From Oribacterium sp. KHPX15 (GTDB taxonomy: Bacteria; Bacillota; Clostridia; Lachnospirales; Lachnospiraceae): a DNA stretch of 64,000 nucleotides. Below the pieces are notes generated by a model that searched no databases, was not told the origin of the DNA, and saw only the letters and a program-made list of their open reading frames with translations. Location of the stretch: contig NZ_FNRG01000003.1 in NCBI RefSeq assembly GCF_900107835.1, positions 1-64,000 of the forward strand, in the 5' to 3' direction. Below are positions 52,042 through 59,890 of the stretch, one piece after another (the first letter of the stretch is position 1; every line of letters begins with the position of its first letter). Made by a program: the position numbers and the translations under genes.

Positions 52042-53433
52042 ATGGAAAAGAAATCAAGTCCAATTATAATCATTTGTGTTTTGACCGGAATCCTTCTGGC
52101 AGCACTTGTCGGCATGCTTGTATTCTTCAATCTTCCTGCACAGCGAATCAGGCGAATGCTTAAGACGGCCAATAAATTCATAGCGGAAGAAAACTATGAC
52201 GAAGCGATCCTGACCTTGCAGAAGATGATAGAGATAGATCCCAAAAACGAGAAACTGTACCTTTTGCTTGCAGACACCTATGAAAAAAACGGTGATACAG
52301 AGAGTAAAATAAGCCTTTTGCAGGAGGCTGTTAAAGTACTACCAGAGGCGGTGAGCTTATCGGAGGCATTGGGACAGGCAGAGTCAGATGTCGATAAATC
52401 AATATTTGCAAACTCACTTACAATTCAGCCGGGAGTATACTACCAAACTAACTGTACGGTAAAATGGGAGGATTTATCTTCCAACAGGATGGAGCACTAT
52501 GAAAAAGATGAGCTGTTACATGGAACAGAGCATTACGGAGAAGACTTAGATAACTATATAGTGATAGAAGAGGAAAACGGCATACTAAAGTTTCATTGGC
52601 AAAATGGCAAATATTTTAAAATGACAGGATCATTTGAAAAAAATATGGATGGATCATATTCTGCATTTAATGACACAGAGGATTACACGAATGATTATCC
52701 TAATGCCAGTATCACATCAATAGCATCTTTATCAGATACAGAAATTATGATTTTAAGTATCGGTGATGGCGCGGGTTACAGCGAGTCATATATTACGATG
52801 AAAAAGAATCAATCTGAGATATTAAATAATAAGGCCGTGTCATCCGCAGAGGCCGGAAATGGATGGAAAAAAGCTTATACCAACTATATAACAAACCTCG
52901 GAATCAAATATGATAGTTCGGGGTATGCCATGTATATATATAAGTTAGTTAATATAGATAATGATGAGATACCGGAACTATATATTAGTTTTGGAACAAC
53001 TGCTGGTGGAGATGCTATTTGTACTTATTATGATGATCAATTAATTGAGCAGACATTATCAATTGAAGGGTTAACATATTTGGAGGGACAGAACATTTTT
53101 AGAAATCAAGGTGGAAGTATGGATGAATACTTCGACCAAATATATTCTTTGAAAAATGGACAATTTATATTGCTTCATGAAGGAGAATATGGTGCTGCTG
53201 ATAATTCTCAATTGGTTTTCGACTCTGACGGAAACCCAATATATAATTACTATTGGGATGGAGCAGAAGTCAATTCTGAAGAGGAATATATGAGTTTGCT
53301 TAAAAGTTTTTATGATGTTCAAAAAGCTATTTCCCCATATGACGGTGCAGATTTTGATGGAACACGTATGCGTTATGTGGGAAATGGATTGTGCGATTAT
53401 GCTGAAATTTTAGATGCTATAAATGCTTATTAA
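52042..53433 (+). CDS. MEKKSSPI-family TPR protein with distinct C-terminal half
   Basis: The 463 residues share the helix-TPR module (1-115) but lack both the FN3-like domain and the wall repeats. A beta-rich segment (about 130-265: GVYYQTNCTVKWEDLSSNRM; TITMKKNQ-like) is seen only here. The last 190 residues return to the family pattern with WKKAYTNYITNLG, NIDNDEIPELYISFG and YAEILDAINAY. This shows modules being swapped behind a constant anchor. Ribosome region TTAGGGGTAAGA. Function unknown. Confidence 0.82.
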   Translation: MEKKSSPIIIICVLTGILLAALVGMLVFFNLPAQRIRRMLKTANKFIAEENYDEAILTLQKMIEIDPKNEKLYLLLADTYEKNGDTESKISLLQEAVKVLPEAVSLSEALGQAESDVDKSIFANSLTIQPGVYYQTNCTVKWEDLSSNRMEHYEKDELLHGTEHYGEDLDNYIVIEEENGILKFHWQNGKYFKMTGSFEKNMDGSYSAFNDTEDYTNDYPNASITSIASLSDTEIMILSIGDGAGYSESYITMKKNQSEILNNKAVSSAEAGNGWKKAYTNYITNLGIKYDSSGYAMYIYKLVNIDNDEIPELYISFGTTAGGDAICTYYDDQLIEQTLSIEGLTYLEGQNIFRNQGGSMDEYFDQIYSLKNGQFILLHEGEYGAADNSQLVFDSDGNPIYNYYWDGAEVNSEEEYMSLLKSFYDVQKAISPYDGADFDGTRMRYVGNGLCDYAEILDAINAY

Positions 53434-53475
53434 ATCACAGGTAACTTGATTTTGCAAATTTGGAAGGATGAATAA

Positions 53476-53583
53476 ATGAAAAAATTGTCGACGCTGTTGA
53501 TGGATATATTATTGATAGTATGTTTATGTGCCTGCGTATCAAACACCCAGAAAATACAAAAGCAATTGTCATTCATTAACTAA
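53476..53583 (+). pseudogene. N-terminal fragment of the MORN-like TPR lipoprotein
   Basis: Thirty-five codons after GGAAGGATG read MKKLSTLLMDILLIVCLCAC and VSNTQKIQKQLSFIN, matching the signal and first residues of the protein at 41130 (LLLVCLCACASNAQKIQKQL). The match stops abruptly at a recombination point. A short secreted lipopeptide could still be made. Confidence 0.75.
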
Positions 53584-53620
53584 TACTGATCAACTGATTT
53601 AGTAAAAATTGATATATTTC

Positions 53621-53659
53621 AACCCGCTAAAGATCTAAAAGATTTTTTAGCGAGTTTTT
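53621..53659 (+). terminator. Terminator of the CGCTAA...TTAGCG group
   Basis: CGCTAA (53625-53630) pairs with TTAGCG (53647-53652), with flanking AAC/GTT, then TTTTTC. Confidence 0.7.
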
Positions 53660-53663
53660 CATC

Positions 53664-53680
53664 GAAATGTATTATATGTG
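53664..53680 (+). promoter_or_regulatory. Promoter box A, copy 4 (orphan)
   Basis: GAAATGTATTATATGTG with TATTAT at 53670-53675. No family gene follows; mazF lies downstream on the other strand. Confidence 0.4.
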
Positions 53681-53734
53681 AAGGGGTTATATTATTTGGG
53701 AATAATAGTTGTCTCTCATTAACATTACATATGT

Positions 53735-54064
53735 TCATACAACATCATCCGTGAGGCGATGCAGGTAATCATTGCATGTATCAACTATATCAGCAGGAGC
53801 CTTTTCTATAAAGATTGCACCTCGTTTTACCAGGTCTACCGTTCGGATCTGGAAACATAAAACCACTCCTTGAGTTTTCGTTCTTTTGTCCAATTCCACT
53901 TCAAGAGGATATGATTTCTGCTTTGTTGTTATCGGAAGAATGATGTTAAGATCTCCGGGAAGAGGGACAGAATTCATTACAATAACTGGTCTATAATTGC
54001 CCTGTTCATGACCTTTTATAGGGTTTAGGTCTACTTTGACGATATCGCCTTTATTGAAAGTCAT
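53735..54064 (-). CDS. mazF: MazF/PemK-family toxin
   Basis: The 109 residues read FNKGDIVKVDLNPIKGHEQG, NYRPVIVMNS, LPITTKQKSYP and CFQIRTVDLVKRG, the MazF fold with its GxExxxxRP-like start and the IRT/D pair. MazF is a sequence-specific endoribonuclease. It overlaps mazE by four bases (ATGA). Confidence 0.9.
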   Translation of the reverse strand: MTFNKGDIVKVDLNPIKGHEQGNYRPVIVMNSVPLPGDLNIILPITTKQKSYPLEVELDKRTKTQGVVLCFQIRTVDLVKRGAIFIEKAPADIVDTCNDYLHRLTDDVV

Positions 54065-54321
54065 AATAGTTCGCCTCCGACATCTTCTCCCCAGTCCATT
54101 TCATTGGCATCACTAAGGTCGGATTGTGTGATTTCAGAAAAGGGCTTTCCATAGAACTGCTCAAACATTTGGGCAGTGGTTTGATTTTTTCTCACGAAAA
54201 GTCCACCGTCCTTTAATTCACAGTCTACTTGTTCACCGGCCTTTAGTCCAAGAGTCTCAGTTACTACAGCAGGTATCCTTATTCCAATGCTGTTTCCCCA
54301 TTTTGATATAGTTATGTTCAT
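54061..54321 (-). CDS. mazE: MazE-like AbrB-family antitoxin
   Basis: The 86 residues have the SpoVT/AbrB swapped-hairpin DNA-binding part (ITISKWGNSIGIRIPAVVTE) and an acidic tail (SDANEMDWGED) that would bind MazF. AGGAGG lies before the ATG on the minus strand. The operator at 54338 fits autoregulation. Confidence 0.9.
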   Translation of the reverse strand: MNITISKWGNSIGIRIPAVVTETLGLKAGEQVDCELKDGGLFVRKNQTTAQMFEQFYGKPFSEITQSDLSDANEMDWGEDVGGELL

Positions 54322-54337
54322 GGTTAGCCTCCTTTGC

Positions 54338-54373
54338 GATATACATTGTATATCATTTCGCTAAAGTTTGCAA
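54338..54373 (-). promoter_or_regulatory. mazEF promoter with overlapping operator
   Basis: On the minus strand TTGCAA (54373-54368), 17 bases and TACAAT (54350-54345). The inverted repeat GATATAC-ATT-GTATATC (54338-54354) covers the -10, so MazE-MazF binding there would block transcription. Confidence 0.75.
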
Positions 54374-54392
54374 GCATGGATATTTAGCATGG

Positions 54393-54409
54393 GAAGATGT
54401 ATTATATTT
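54393..54409 (+). promoter_or_regulatory. Promoter box A, copy 5 (orphan)
   Basis: GAAGATGTATTATATTTG with TATTAT at 54400-54405. Only remnants follow: a 12-codon frame MKICPNCKNMMI (54461-54499), probably the start of a zinc-ribbon gene, and the TPR fragment below. Confidence 0.5.
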
Positions 54410-54636
54410 GATGGATTTATTCAAAAAAGAATAATTATTGATAAGTATGGGAGAACAGGCATGAAAATCTGTCCTAATTGCAAGAATATGATGATCTAAA
54501 TAGAATTATTAAAAATGTCGAAAACAGCGTCAATATATATCAGGAGAAATTCAGCTGTATAACAACCTATGAGTACTAATCATAATTGTAATGGTTCAAT
54601 AATCTGTATTGACATTGGAAAGAAAGGCATATATTT

Positions 54637-54741
54637 AAAGTAATCGAAATTGACCCCAAGAATACGGACGCTTATATGGGCCTAGGTGACGCCTACTGCC
54701 ATTTATCATCAGATAATGTTTTTGCCGGATTTCAATCTTAA
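54637..54741 (+). pseudogene. TPR fragment of the MORN-like lipoprotein
   Basis: A frame without start reads KVIEIDPKNTDAYMGLGDAY, matching NKVIDIDPKNIDAYRGLGDAY at residues about 50-70 of the protein at 41130, then diverges. It is the third fragment of that gene in the array. The rest of 54410-54842 shows no gene. Confidence 0.7.
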
Positions 54742-54781
54742 TTATAGATACAAATGATGAAATGCCTTCATACAATACAAA
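54699..54781 (+). repeat. Upstream block C, copy 4
   Basis: CATTTATCATCAGATAATG, then TATAGATACAAATGATGAAA and CATACAATACAAAAG. Closest to copy 2 at 47349; it now lies ahead of the YggS gene. Confidence 0.45.
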
Positions 54782-54842
54782 AGTAAAATGGCGTGATACT
54801 TTGGATTAAAGAATTGCTTAAATGCTGAAGGAGATAAAATTA

Positions 54843-55580
54843 ATGAGCGATGAAATTACGATTGAGTCAAACCTTAGGTTGGTAGAAGACAGAATAAAGG
54901 CTGCATGTGAAAGAGCAGGAAGGAATCCCTCAGGAGTGACTCTTGTTGCAGTAAGTAAGACAAAGCCTTTTTCCGACGTCCTGGAGGCAAGGAAAGCCGG
55001 CGCTAAAGAGTTCGGCGAGAACTATGTCCAGGAGATGATGGATAAGATAGAAGAAGCTGAAAATGTACCCGATATGGCTCTAGTCAGGTGGCATATGATA
55101 GGACACCTTCAAAAGAATAAGGTCAAGTACCTTATCGGGCATACGGCCCTTATTCATTCTGTTGATTCCTTATCCCTTGCCGAGCAGATCGAAAAGGAAG
55201 CAGCAAAAAAAGATGTGGTGATGCGGGTGCTTCTGGAAGTTAATGTTGCAGAAGAAGAGAGCAAATGGGGATTTGATACAGTGTCCGTTAAAGAGGCTGC
55301 CGAAAAGATTCTTGATTTTCCTCATGTGAAAGTTCTCGGCCTCATGACTTCTGCACCGTATACGGAAGATCCTGAGACCAACAGACAGTTTTTTAGAGAG
55401 CTTAATGCTTTGGCCCATGAGCTATATGATGATAAACTCATAGCCAATCAAGACCCTGACTTCAAACTCCCGGTTCTTTCCATGGGTATGACCGGAGATT
55501 TTGAGGTCGCAGTGGAAGAAGGTGCCACTATGGTACGAGTCGGAACCGCTATATTCGGAAACAGAAGTTACAGGAAATGA
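54843..55580 (+). CDS. YggS/PLPBP-family pyridoxal-phosphate homeostasis protein
   Basis: Start chosen at 54843 (MSDEITIESNLRLVEDRI) because AAGGAG lies nine bases upstream. The 245 residues have the alanine-racemase N-terminal barrel: VTLVAVSKTKP with the PLP lysine Lys39, FGENYVQEMMDK, WHMIGHLQKNKVKY, LSMGMTGDFEVAVEEGATMV and VRVGTAIFG. It binds PLP and keeps B6 vitamers and amino acids in balance. A conserved single-copy gene, it stands oddly alone inside the paralogue array, suggesting the repeats grew around it. Confidence 0.94.
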   Translation: MSDEITIESNLRLVEDRIKAACERAGRNPSGVTLVAVSKTKPFSDVLEARKAGAKEFGENYVQEMMDKIEEAENVPDMALVRWHMIGHLQKNKVKYLIGHTALIHSVDSLSLAEQIEKEAAKKDVVMRVLLEVNVAEEESKWGFDTVSVKEAAEKILDFPHVKVLGLMTSAPYTEDPETNRQFFRELNALAHELYDDKLIANQDPDFKLPVLSMGMTGDFEVAVEEGATMVRVGTAIFGNRSYRK

Positions 55581-55705
55581 TTGGCATTTTTTAAGCTGTT
55601 CGTATTAGCCAAAAATAAAAATATATTAAAAATGGCTAATAGAATCAACCGCCATTCAAGAATCATGGTAGTAAGATTGAAAGAGCCTGATCACCAGATA
55701 TTTTA

Positions 55706-55741
55706 AAACGCTAAGAATCTGAATGGTTTTTAGCTTTTTTT
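55706..55741 (+). terminator. Decayed terminator of the ACGCTAA group
   Basis: AAAACGCTAA (55706-55715) faces TTAGCTTTTTT (55731-55741); one G of the right arm is missing compared with 49176-49185. Confidence 0.6.
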
Positions 55742-55747
55742 ATTTTA

Positions 55748-55765
55748 TGAAGTTGTATAATATTT
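55748..55765 (+). promoter_or_regulatory. Promoter box A, copy 6
   Basis: GAAGTTGTATAATATTTG with TATAAT at 55756-55761, 41 bases before the start at 55802. Confidence 0.65.
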
Positions 55766-55801
55766 GCGGGTACATACTATAAATAACATTTAGGGGTAAT
55801 T

Positions 55802-57283
55802 ATGGAAAAGAAATCAAGTCCAATTATAATCATTTGTGTTTTGACAGGGCTCCTTCTGGCAGCACTTGTCGGCATGCTCATATTCTTCAATCTACCGGCG
55901 CAGCGAATCAGGCGAATGCTTAAGACGGCTAACAAACACTTAGCGGAAGAAAACTATGACGAAGCTATCCTGACCTTGCAGAAAATGCTGGAGATAGATC
56001 CTAAAAATGAGAATCTATACATAATGCTTGCCGATACATATGAAAAGAACGGAGACATCGAAAAAGAGGTAGAATTCCTTCAGGAAGCTGTGACTCTGAT
56101 GCCGGAAAAACAAAAGATATCTGAAGCTCTTTTGGACGTATATCCGGAGGTCACTCTGTCTAAGAACTCAGGAACATATACCGATCCTGTGACACTATCA
56201 ATGTCTTCATCGGAAGGAAGCGAGATTTTCTATAAACTATCCGGAAGTAATAATGAAAGCAAATATTCATCTCCTGTAAGCTTAGATAAAAACGGAGAAT
56301 ATACCATCGAGTACTATGCAGTAAGCAAAAACGGATACGAAGGTGATCACAAGACTGCCACCTACGTAATAAACCTTGACGAGAGTAAATATCATTTCAA
56401 TGAGTGGGTGGAAGAAGCTGACGGAAGACACTACTATGATGAAAACGGCTTATCGGTTACAGGTTGGTTCCAGCTTAAAGGAAAATGGTATCTTTTTGAC
56501 AGCAATGGTGTAATGCTCACCGGTTTCCGGGAAGACAAAGGAAATACCTATTACCTAAGGTCTGACGGCATTATGGTCACCGGCTGGCAGGACATAAATG
56601 GAAAACGATATTACTTCGATGAAAATGGCGCCATGCTCACAAATCAGTGGATCGATGACACCTACTATGTAGGAGCAGACGGTGCTATGCTCGTTGATAC
56701 CGTAACACCCGATGGAAAGAAAGTCGGTAAGGACGGAAGGAAGATAGATGAGGCATGGAAGAAAGCTTATATTGACGTTATAAATGGAAAAACAACACTT
56801 TCATATAGTAATGAAAATATCTATGAATTTTGCAGATTTTCGAAAGATTCAGCATGTTGGAATTATGCATATATAAATGATGACTTAATTCCAGAGCTGA
56901 TATGTACGATTGATTCTAGTCCCTTTGTGATTTTCTCATATGTAGATGATCGATTAATAGATAAATTGGGTGAAGATGCGTCAATTAAATATACTTATAA
57001 AAAGAATCTTATTTATATATTTGAAGGTGAATATTATAGCAGTATGAGTTTTATGATTACGCCAAACGGATTTGAACAGATTCATTATATTGGTAATGCT
57101 TGGATTAATTATAGTAATGGTATACCTATTGAGGGTTATTATGATTATCATTTCGATGGTAAATCTGTTACTGAAGAAGAATTTAATGTATTAAAATTCA
57201 AGTATTTTAATGAAGCAGATATGATAGAACCTCAAGGGAAATACAACAGTACGGAAATGATAGAAATTATTAATAATATGTAG
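55802..57283 (+). CDS. MEKKSSPI-family TPR / FN3-like / wall-repeat protein
   Basis: The 493 residues contain the helix-TPR module (1-110), Fn3-associated-type domain (115-195), about four GW/choline-binding-type repeats (200-310; GWFQLKGKWYLFDSNGVML; GWQDINGKRYYFDENGAML) and a C-terminal domain (about 318-493) with WKKAYIDVINGK, YINDDLIPELICT and YNSTEMIEIINNM. That end matches the copy at 47458 although the repeats match 49249 and 39436, so the copies are mosaics of each other. Ribosome region TTAGGGGTAATT. Confidence 0.85.
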   Translation: MEKKSSPIIIICVLTGLLLAALVGMLIFFNLPAQRIRRMLKTANKHLAEENYDEAILTLQKMLEIDPKNENLYIMLADTYEKNGDIEKEVEFLQEAVTLMPEKQKISEALLDVYPEVTLSKNSGTYTDPVTLSMSSSEGSEIFYKLSGSNNESKYSSPVSLDKNGEYTIEYYAVSKNGYEGDHKTATYVINLDESKYHFNEWVEEADGRHYYDENGLSVTGWFQLKGKWYLFDSNGVMLTGFREDKGNTYYLRSDGIMVTGWQDINGKRYYFDENGAMLTNQWIDDTYYVGADGAMLVDTVTPDGKKVGKDGRKIDEAWKKAYIDVINGKTTLSYSNENIYEFCRFSKDSACWNYAYINDDLIPELICTIDSSPFVIFSYVDDRLIDKLGEDASIKYTYKKNLIYIFEGEYYSSMSFMITPNGFEQIHYIGNAWINYSNGIPIEGYYDYHFDGKSVTEEEFNVLKFKYFNEADMIEPQGKYNSTEMIEIINNM

Positions 57284-57302
57284 TTATCAAGAAATCATCG
57301 CA

Positions 57303-57424
57303 TTGACGAAGATAAATATCGATGTTTGGATATTAATTGAAAAGAAGTGCTACCGGTAGACGGTTAGCCCTTATATTTAACAGTTAAAAAAATCGCTTAG
57401 TTTGCATACTAAGCGGTTTTTTAA
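57303..57424 (+). pseudogene. Orphan relic of antisense RNA 2 locus
   Basis: The stretch matches 51599-51726: TTGACG-N17-TTGGAT (the -10 is altered), GTGCTACCGGTAGACGGTTA then GCCC, and a hairpin CGCTTAG/CTAAGCG with T-run. No opposing toxin frame remains. It may still give a small RNA or only end transcription of the gene before it. Confidence 0.6.
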
Positions 57425-57430
57425 AAATGC

Positions 57431-57550
57431 AAAGAAACCTACATCAGCATGTGAAGGTGAGTCATCACATGCATACATTAAAAAGTTTTATGAAATTGAA
57501 GATGATATGCAGAAGATCCACACAACGATCGATGAGCATGTTCGGGCTCT
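57431..57550 (+). pseudogene. WXG100 gene fragment with W-to-C change
   Basis: One frame reads KKPTSACEGESSHAYIKKFY and EIEDDMQKIHTTIDEHVRAL, matching TSAWEGESSQSYISKFNELE and the following residues of the second WXG100 protein. The WEG turn is CEG. Both ends are missing and the fragment runs into the 3' end of the Rpn gene. Confidence 0.8.
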
Positions 57551-58507
57551 TTATTCAATTCCGTATTTCAGATACATTTCCTGTCGTTCTTCAGAAGTTG
57601 CGTTTAAAGCCTTGTTGAATTCTGTACTTCCGGGATCAAGCTTCTTTAGAAGTTTGGCGAGCATATCTTCGCCCTTGGATTGACCTTCAATGCGGCCTTC
57701 ATTACGACCTTCGATGCGTATGTCATCCATTAATTCTTTCCATGCATTACCCATATTGACATGACCTCCTATTGCGTTTTCTGTTGAAATCTTTGCACCG
57801 GCATATTCATTTATCATATTAACAGTATCTGTACTGATATTTTCGTATCCACCTGAATTCAGTATATCACGAGTTGCGGTTTTATTATCTGAAATCTGTA
57901 TGAATTTTAATACGGTACCGAGTTCGCTGTTGAATCTGCCAAAATCACTGATTTCATTTGGGGTTATAAGATTGAGTTTATAGTTATTCACATATTTCAG
58001 TAGTTCCTCTGGAATATCGCCAAACATATCATAAAGAGATCTGGGACCGTCCCAGGCGTTGTTATCAAAACTTATACAAAGTGTGATCACCGGCAATAAA
58101 TGATCTTCTTTTGAAAAACCTGAGATCTTCTCAGCACCATTTAGATCCTTTGCTTTTTCGTGATTCCTCTTTATATCGTCAACTTGAGCCGTATAGTTCA
58201 ATGCATCGTACAGATAATCCCTCACCGGCATGGCATAATGCACATCTGCCTGACCTTCAATGCCAAGAAGGACAAGGGTTGTTTGCCCGTAACGCTTGAT
58301 ATTGCAAAGTTTCAAAACATCTCTGAATTTTTGATTTGCAAATAATTTGCCGGTTTTATAGATGGCAGATAATTCTGTGATATCCTTTTCTGCCAGATCC
58401 GTTGGTTTGATCAAGGGTTTTCCATCAAACAAATAATAGTTAAAGGCATCAGCAAAGATTTCATTCTGTGCAAGATACATTTTTGTAAGAACATCTTTCT
58501 TTCCCAT
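57551..58507 (-). CDS. Rpn-family recombination-promoting nuclease / PD-(D/E)XK protein
   Basis: The 318 residues begin with the family pattern DVLTKMYLAQNEIFADAFNY. They continue with LLGIEGQADVHYAMPVRDYL and YDALNYTAQVDDI, and end with Gly/Glu-rich EGRNEGRIEGQSKGEDMLAK. Such proteins (Rpn/YhgA-like, often called PD-(D/E)XK transposase) cut DNA and promote RecA-independent recombination in the E. coli members. The gene faces against its neighbours and lies between gene fragments, consistent with recent arrival or activity here. Confidence 0.85.
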   Translation of the reverse strand: MGKKDVLTKMYLAQNEIFADAFNYYLFDGKPLIKPTDLAEKDITELSAIYKTGKLFANQKFRDVLKLCNIKRYGQTTLVLLGIEGQADVHYAMPVRDYLYDALNYTAQVDDIKRNHEKAKDLNGAEKISGFSKEDHLLPVITLCISFDNNAWDGPRSLYDMFGDIPEELLKYVNNYKLNLITPNEISDFGRFNSELGTVLKFIQISDNKTATRDILNSGGYENISTDTVNMINEYAGAKISTENAIGGHVNMGNAWKELMDDIRIEGRNEGRIEGQSKGEDMLAKLLKKLDPGSTEFNKALNATSEERQEMYLKYGIE

Positions 58508-58862
58508 ATATTTACAATTTCACCTCCGGAAAAATAATGAGATGCAGTTCATTTCATTATGCAAAAGACAGCCGTTATGTTTTATGGTCGTGTCTTAGCG
58601 TTTTAATTAAGGATGGATTTAAATCTGGAATCTTTTTAATGATGTACAAATCTAAGATGATGAATAGGATATTTTAAGATTGAAAAGAACTGCATATTTT
58701 TTAGATGTGAGCATCATATCACAACATGATACATTTGCATATCGTCTAAATTCAGACTATATGATGTTTTGATATAAGAATGACGGCTGAGCTGTTACGA
58801 TATTTCGTAAACGTCAGATCAATTTCTAAATAAGGAAATGATTTAGCCCTTTTCTTCTTTGG
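58508..58862 (+). other. Non-coding stretch upstream of WXG100 pair 2
   Basis: No gene is seen on either strand. The left part would carry the promoter of the minus-strand Rpn gene (start at 58507, GGAGGTG-type site); the right part leads into box A at 58863 and block C at 58919. Confidence 0.45.
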
Positions 58863-58880
58863 GAAGATGTATAATATCTG
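58863..58880 (+). promoter_or_regulatory. Promoter box A, copy 7
   Basis: GAAGATGTATAATATCTG with TATAAT at 58870-58875, followed by GGGGGACATACTATAAA as in the paralogue leaders. The MEKKSSPI gene expected after it is missing; block C and WXG100 pair 2 follow. Confidence 0.55.
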
Positions 58881-58918
58881 AGGGGGACATACTATAAAGA
58901 TTATTTCGATTATATATA

Positions 58919-59003
58919 CCATTCATCAGCGAATAATGCTTTTTATCAGACTTTAAACCATTACATATATTTCGATGGTAATATTTGTACATACAAAAGA
59001 AAA
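58919..59003 (+). repeat. Upstream block C, copy 5 (before WXG100 pair 2)
   Basis: Nearly identical to 50588-50672 (ATTCATCAGCGAATAATGC; GATGGTAATAT; GTACATACAAAAGAAAAGC). Confidence 0.65.
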
Positions 59004-59039
59004 GCAAAACAAAAAACAAAATCAAGGAGAAAAGTAATT

Positions 59040-59339
59040 ATGTCAATGTTCAGAGTAAACACAAGTACACTTAGAAGCCAGGCAGAGCAGTTATCAACCT
59101 TAAATGAGACTTTCAAGACTCAGGTGACCAATCTTAGCGATAAGGAGAATGCTCTTTCAAACATGTGGGAAGGTGAAGCAAGAAATGCTTTCCATAATGC
59201 TTTCCAGCAGGATAAGGAACAGTTTGATGTATTTTATCAGGGAATCAAGAACTTCATCACTACACTTGAAAACGATGCAGCCGAGTACGACAAGGCAGAG
59301 GCACAGAATCTCAGCACTGCACAGACAAGAAAAGCATGA
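59040..59339 (+). CDS. WXG100-family protein, pair 2, first gene
   Basis: The 99 residues differ from the protein at 50724 at only four positions (Thr30, Asn49, Lys70, Lys85). WEG (43-45) and YDKAE (83-87) are kept. The second gene follows after 74 bases, a more compact layout than in pair 1. CAAGGAG site. The downstream neighbour is the RHS protein, a likely co-secreted partner. Confidence 0.92.
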   Translation: MSMFRVNTSTLRSQAEQLSTLNETFKTQVTNLSDKENALSNMWEGEARNAFHNAFQQDKEQFDVFYQGIKNFITTLENDAAEYDKAEAQNLSTAQTRKA

Positions 59340-59413
59340 TAAAAGGTACAGAATAAGAAAAACCAGACCAGATAAACTTAATAACAAATATACAATTAAC
59401 GGAGGAAATAAAC

Positions 59414-59728
59414 ATGGAAGGACAGTTAAAAGTAACACCGGAGGAGCTTCAGAACGCATCATCAGAGTTTTCAAATATAGACAATACAGTGTTAAACACC
59501 ACATCAGAAATGATGACACTTGTAAAGAACCTTACATCAGCATGGGAAGGTGAGTCATCACAATCATACATCAGCAAGTTCAATGAGCTTGAGGATGATA
59601 TGCAGAAGATACATGCAAAGATACAGGAGCATTCTCAGGATCTTGCAGAAATGGCAACAGTATATACCAATGCAGAAAAGACAACAACCGCATCAAATCA
59701 GGCGGTTTCATCAAATCTGATTAACTGA
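59414..59728 (+). CDS. WXG100-family protein, pair 2, second gene
   Basis: The 104 residues differ from 51225 at two positions (Ala81, Ser94). WEG at 44-46 and YTNAE at 84-88 are present. ACGGAGG site. The terminator at 59751 and box A separate it from the RHS gene, so the two are linked by position rather than by one transcript. Confidence 0.92.
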   Translation: MEGQLKVTPEELQNASSEFSNIDNTVLNTTSEMMTLVKNLTSAWEGESSQSYISKFNELEDDMQKIHAKIQEHSQDLAEMATVYTNAEKTTTASNQAVSSNLIN

Positions 59729-59750
59729 TTGATTAAAAAATGAGATGTTT

Positions 59751-59788
59751 AAAAACGCTAAGGATCTATATGATTTTTAGCGTTTTTG
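59751..59788 (+). terminator. Terminator of the ACGCTAA...TTAGCGT group
   Basis: AAAAACGCTAA (59751-59761) pairs perfectly with TTAGCGTTTTT (59777-59787). Confidence 0.88.
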
Positions 59789-59794
59789 TTTTAC

Positions 59795-59813
59795 TGAAGA
59801 TGTATAATATTTG
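59795..59813 (+). promoter_or_regulatory. Promoter box A, copy 8 (before RHS gene)
   Basis: TGAAGATGTATAATATTTGG with TATAAT at 59803-59808. The spacing to the RHS start (83 bases) is longer than in the MEKKSSPI genes. Confidence 0.6.
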
Positions 59814-59890
59814 GAAGGTACAGATTAAGTCGAATTGGATACTTCTAATTCTTAGGATATATACGAAGCAATAAACACAGGAGACAATAT

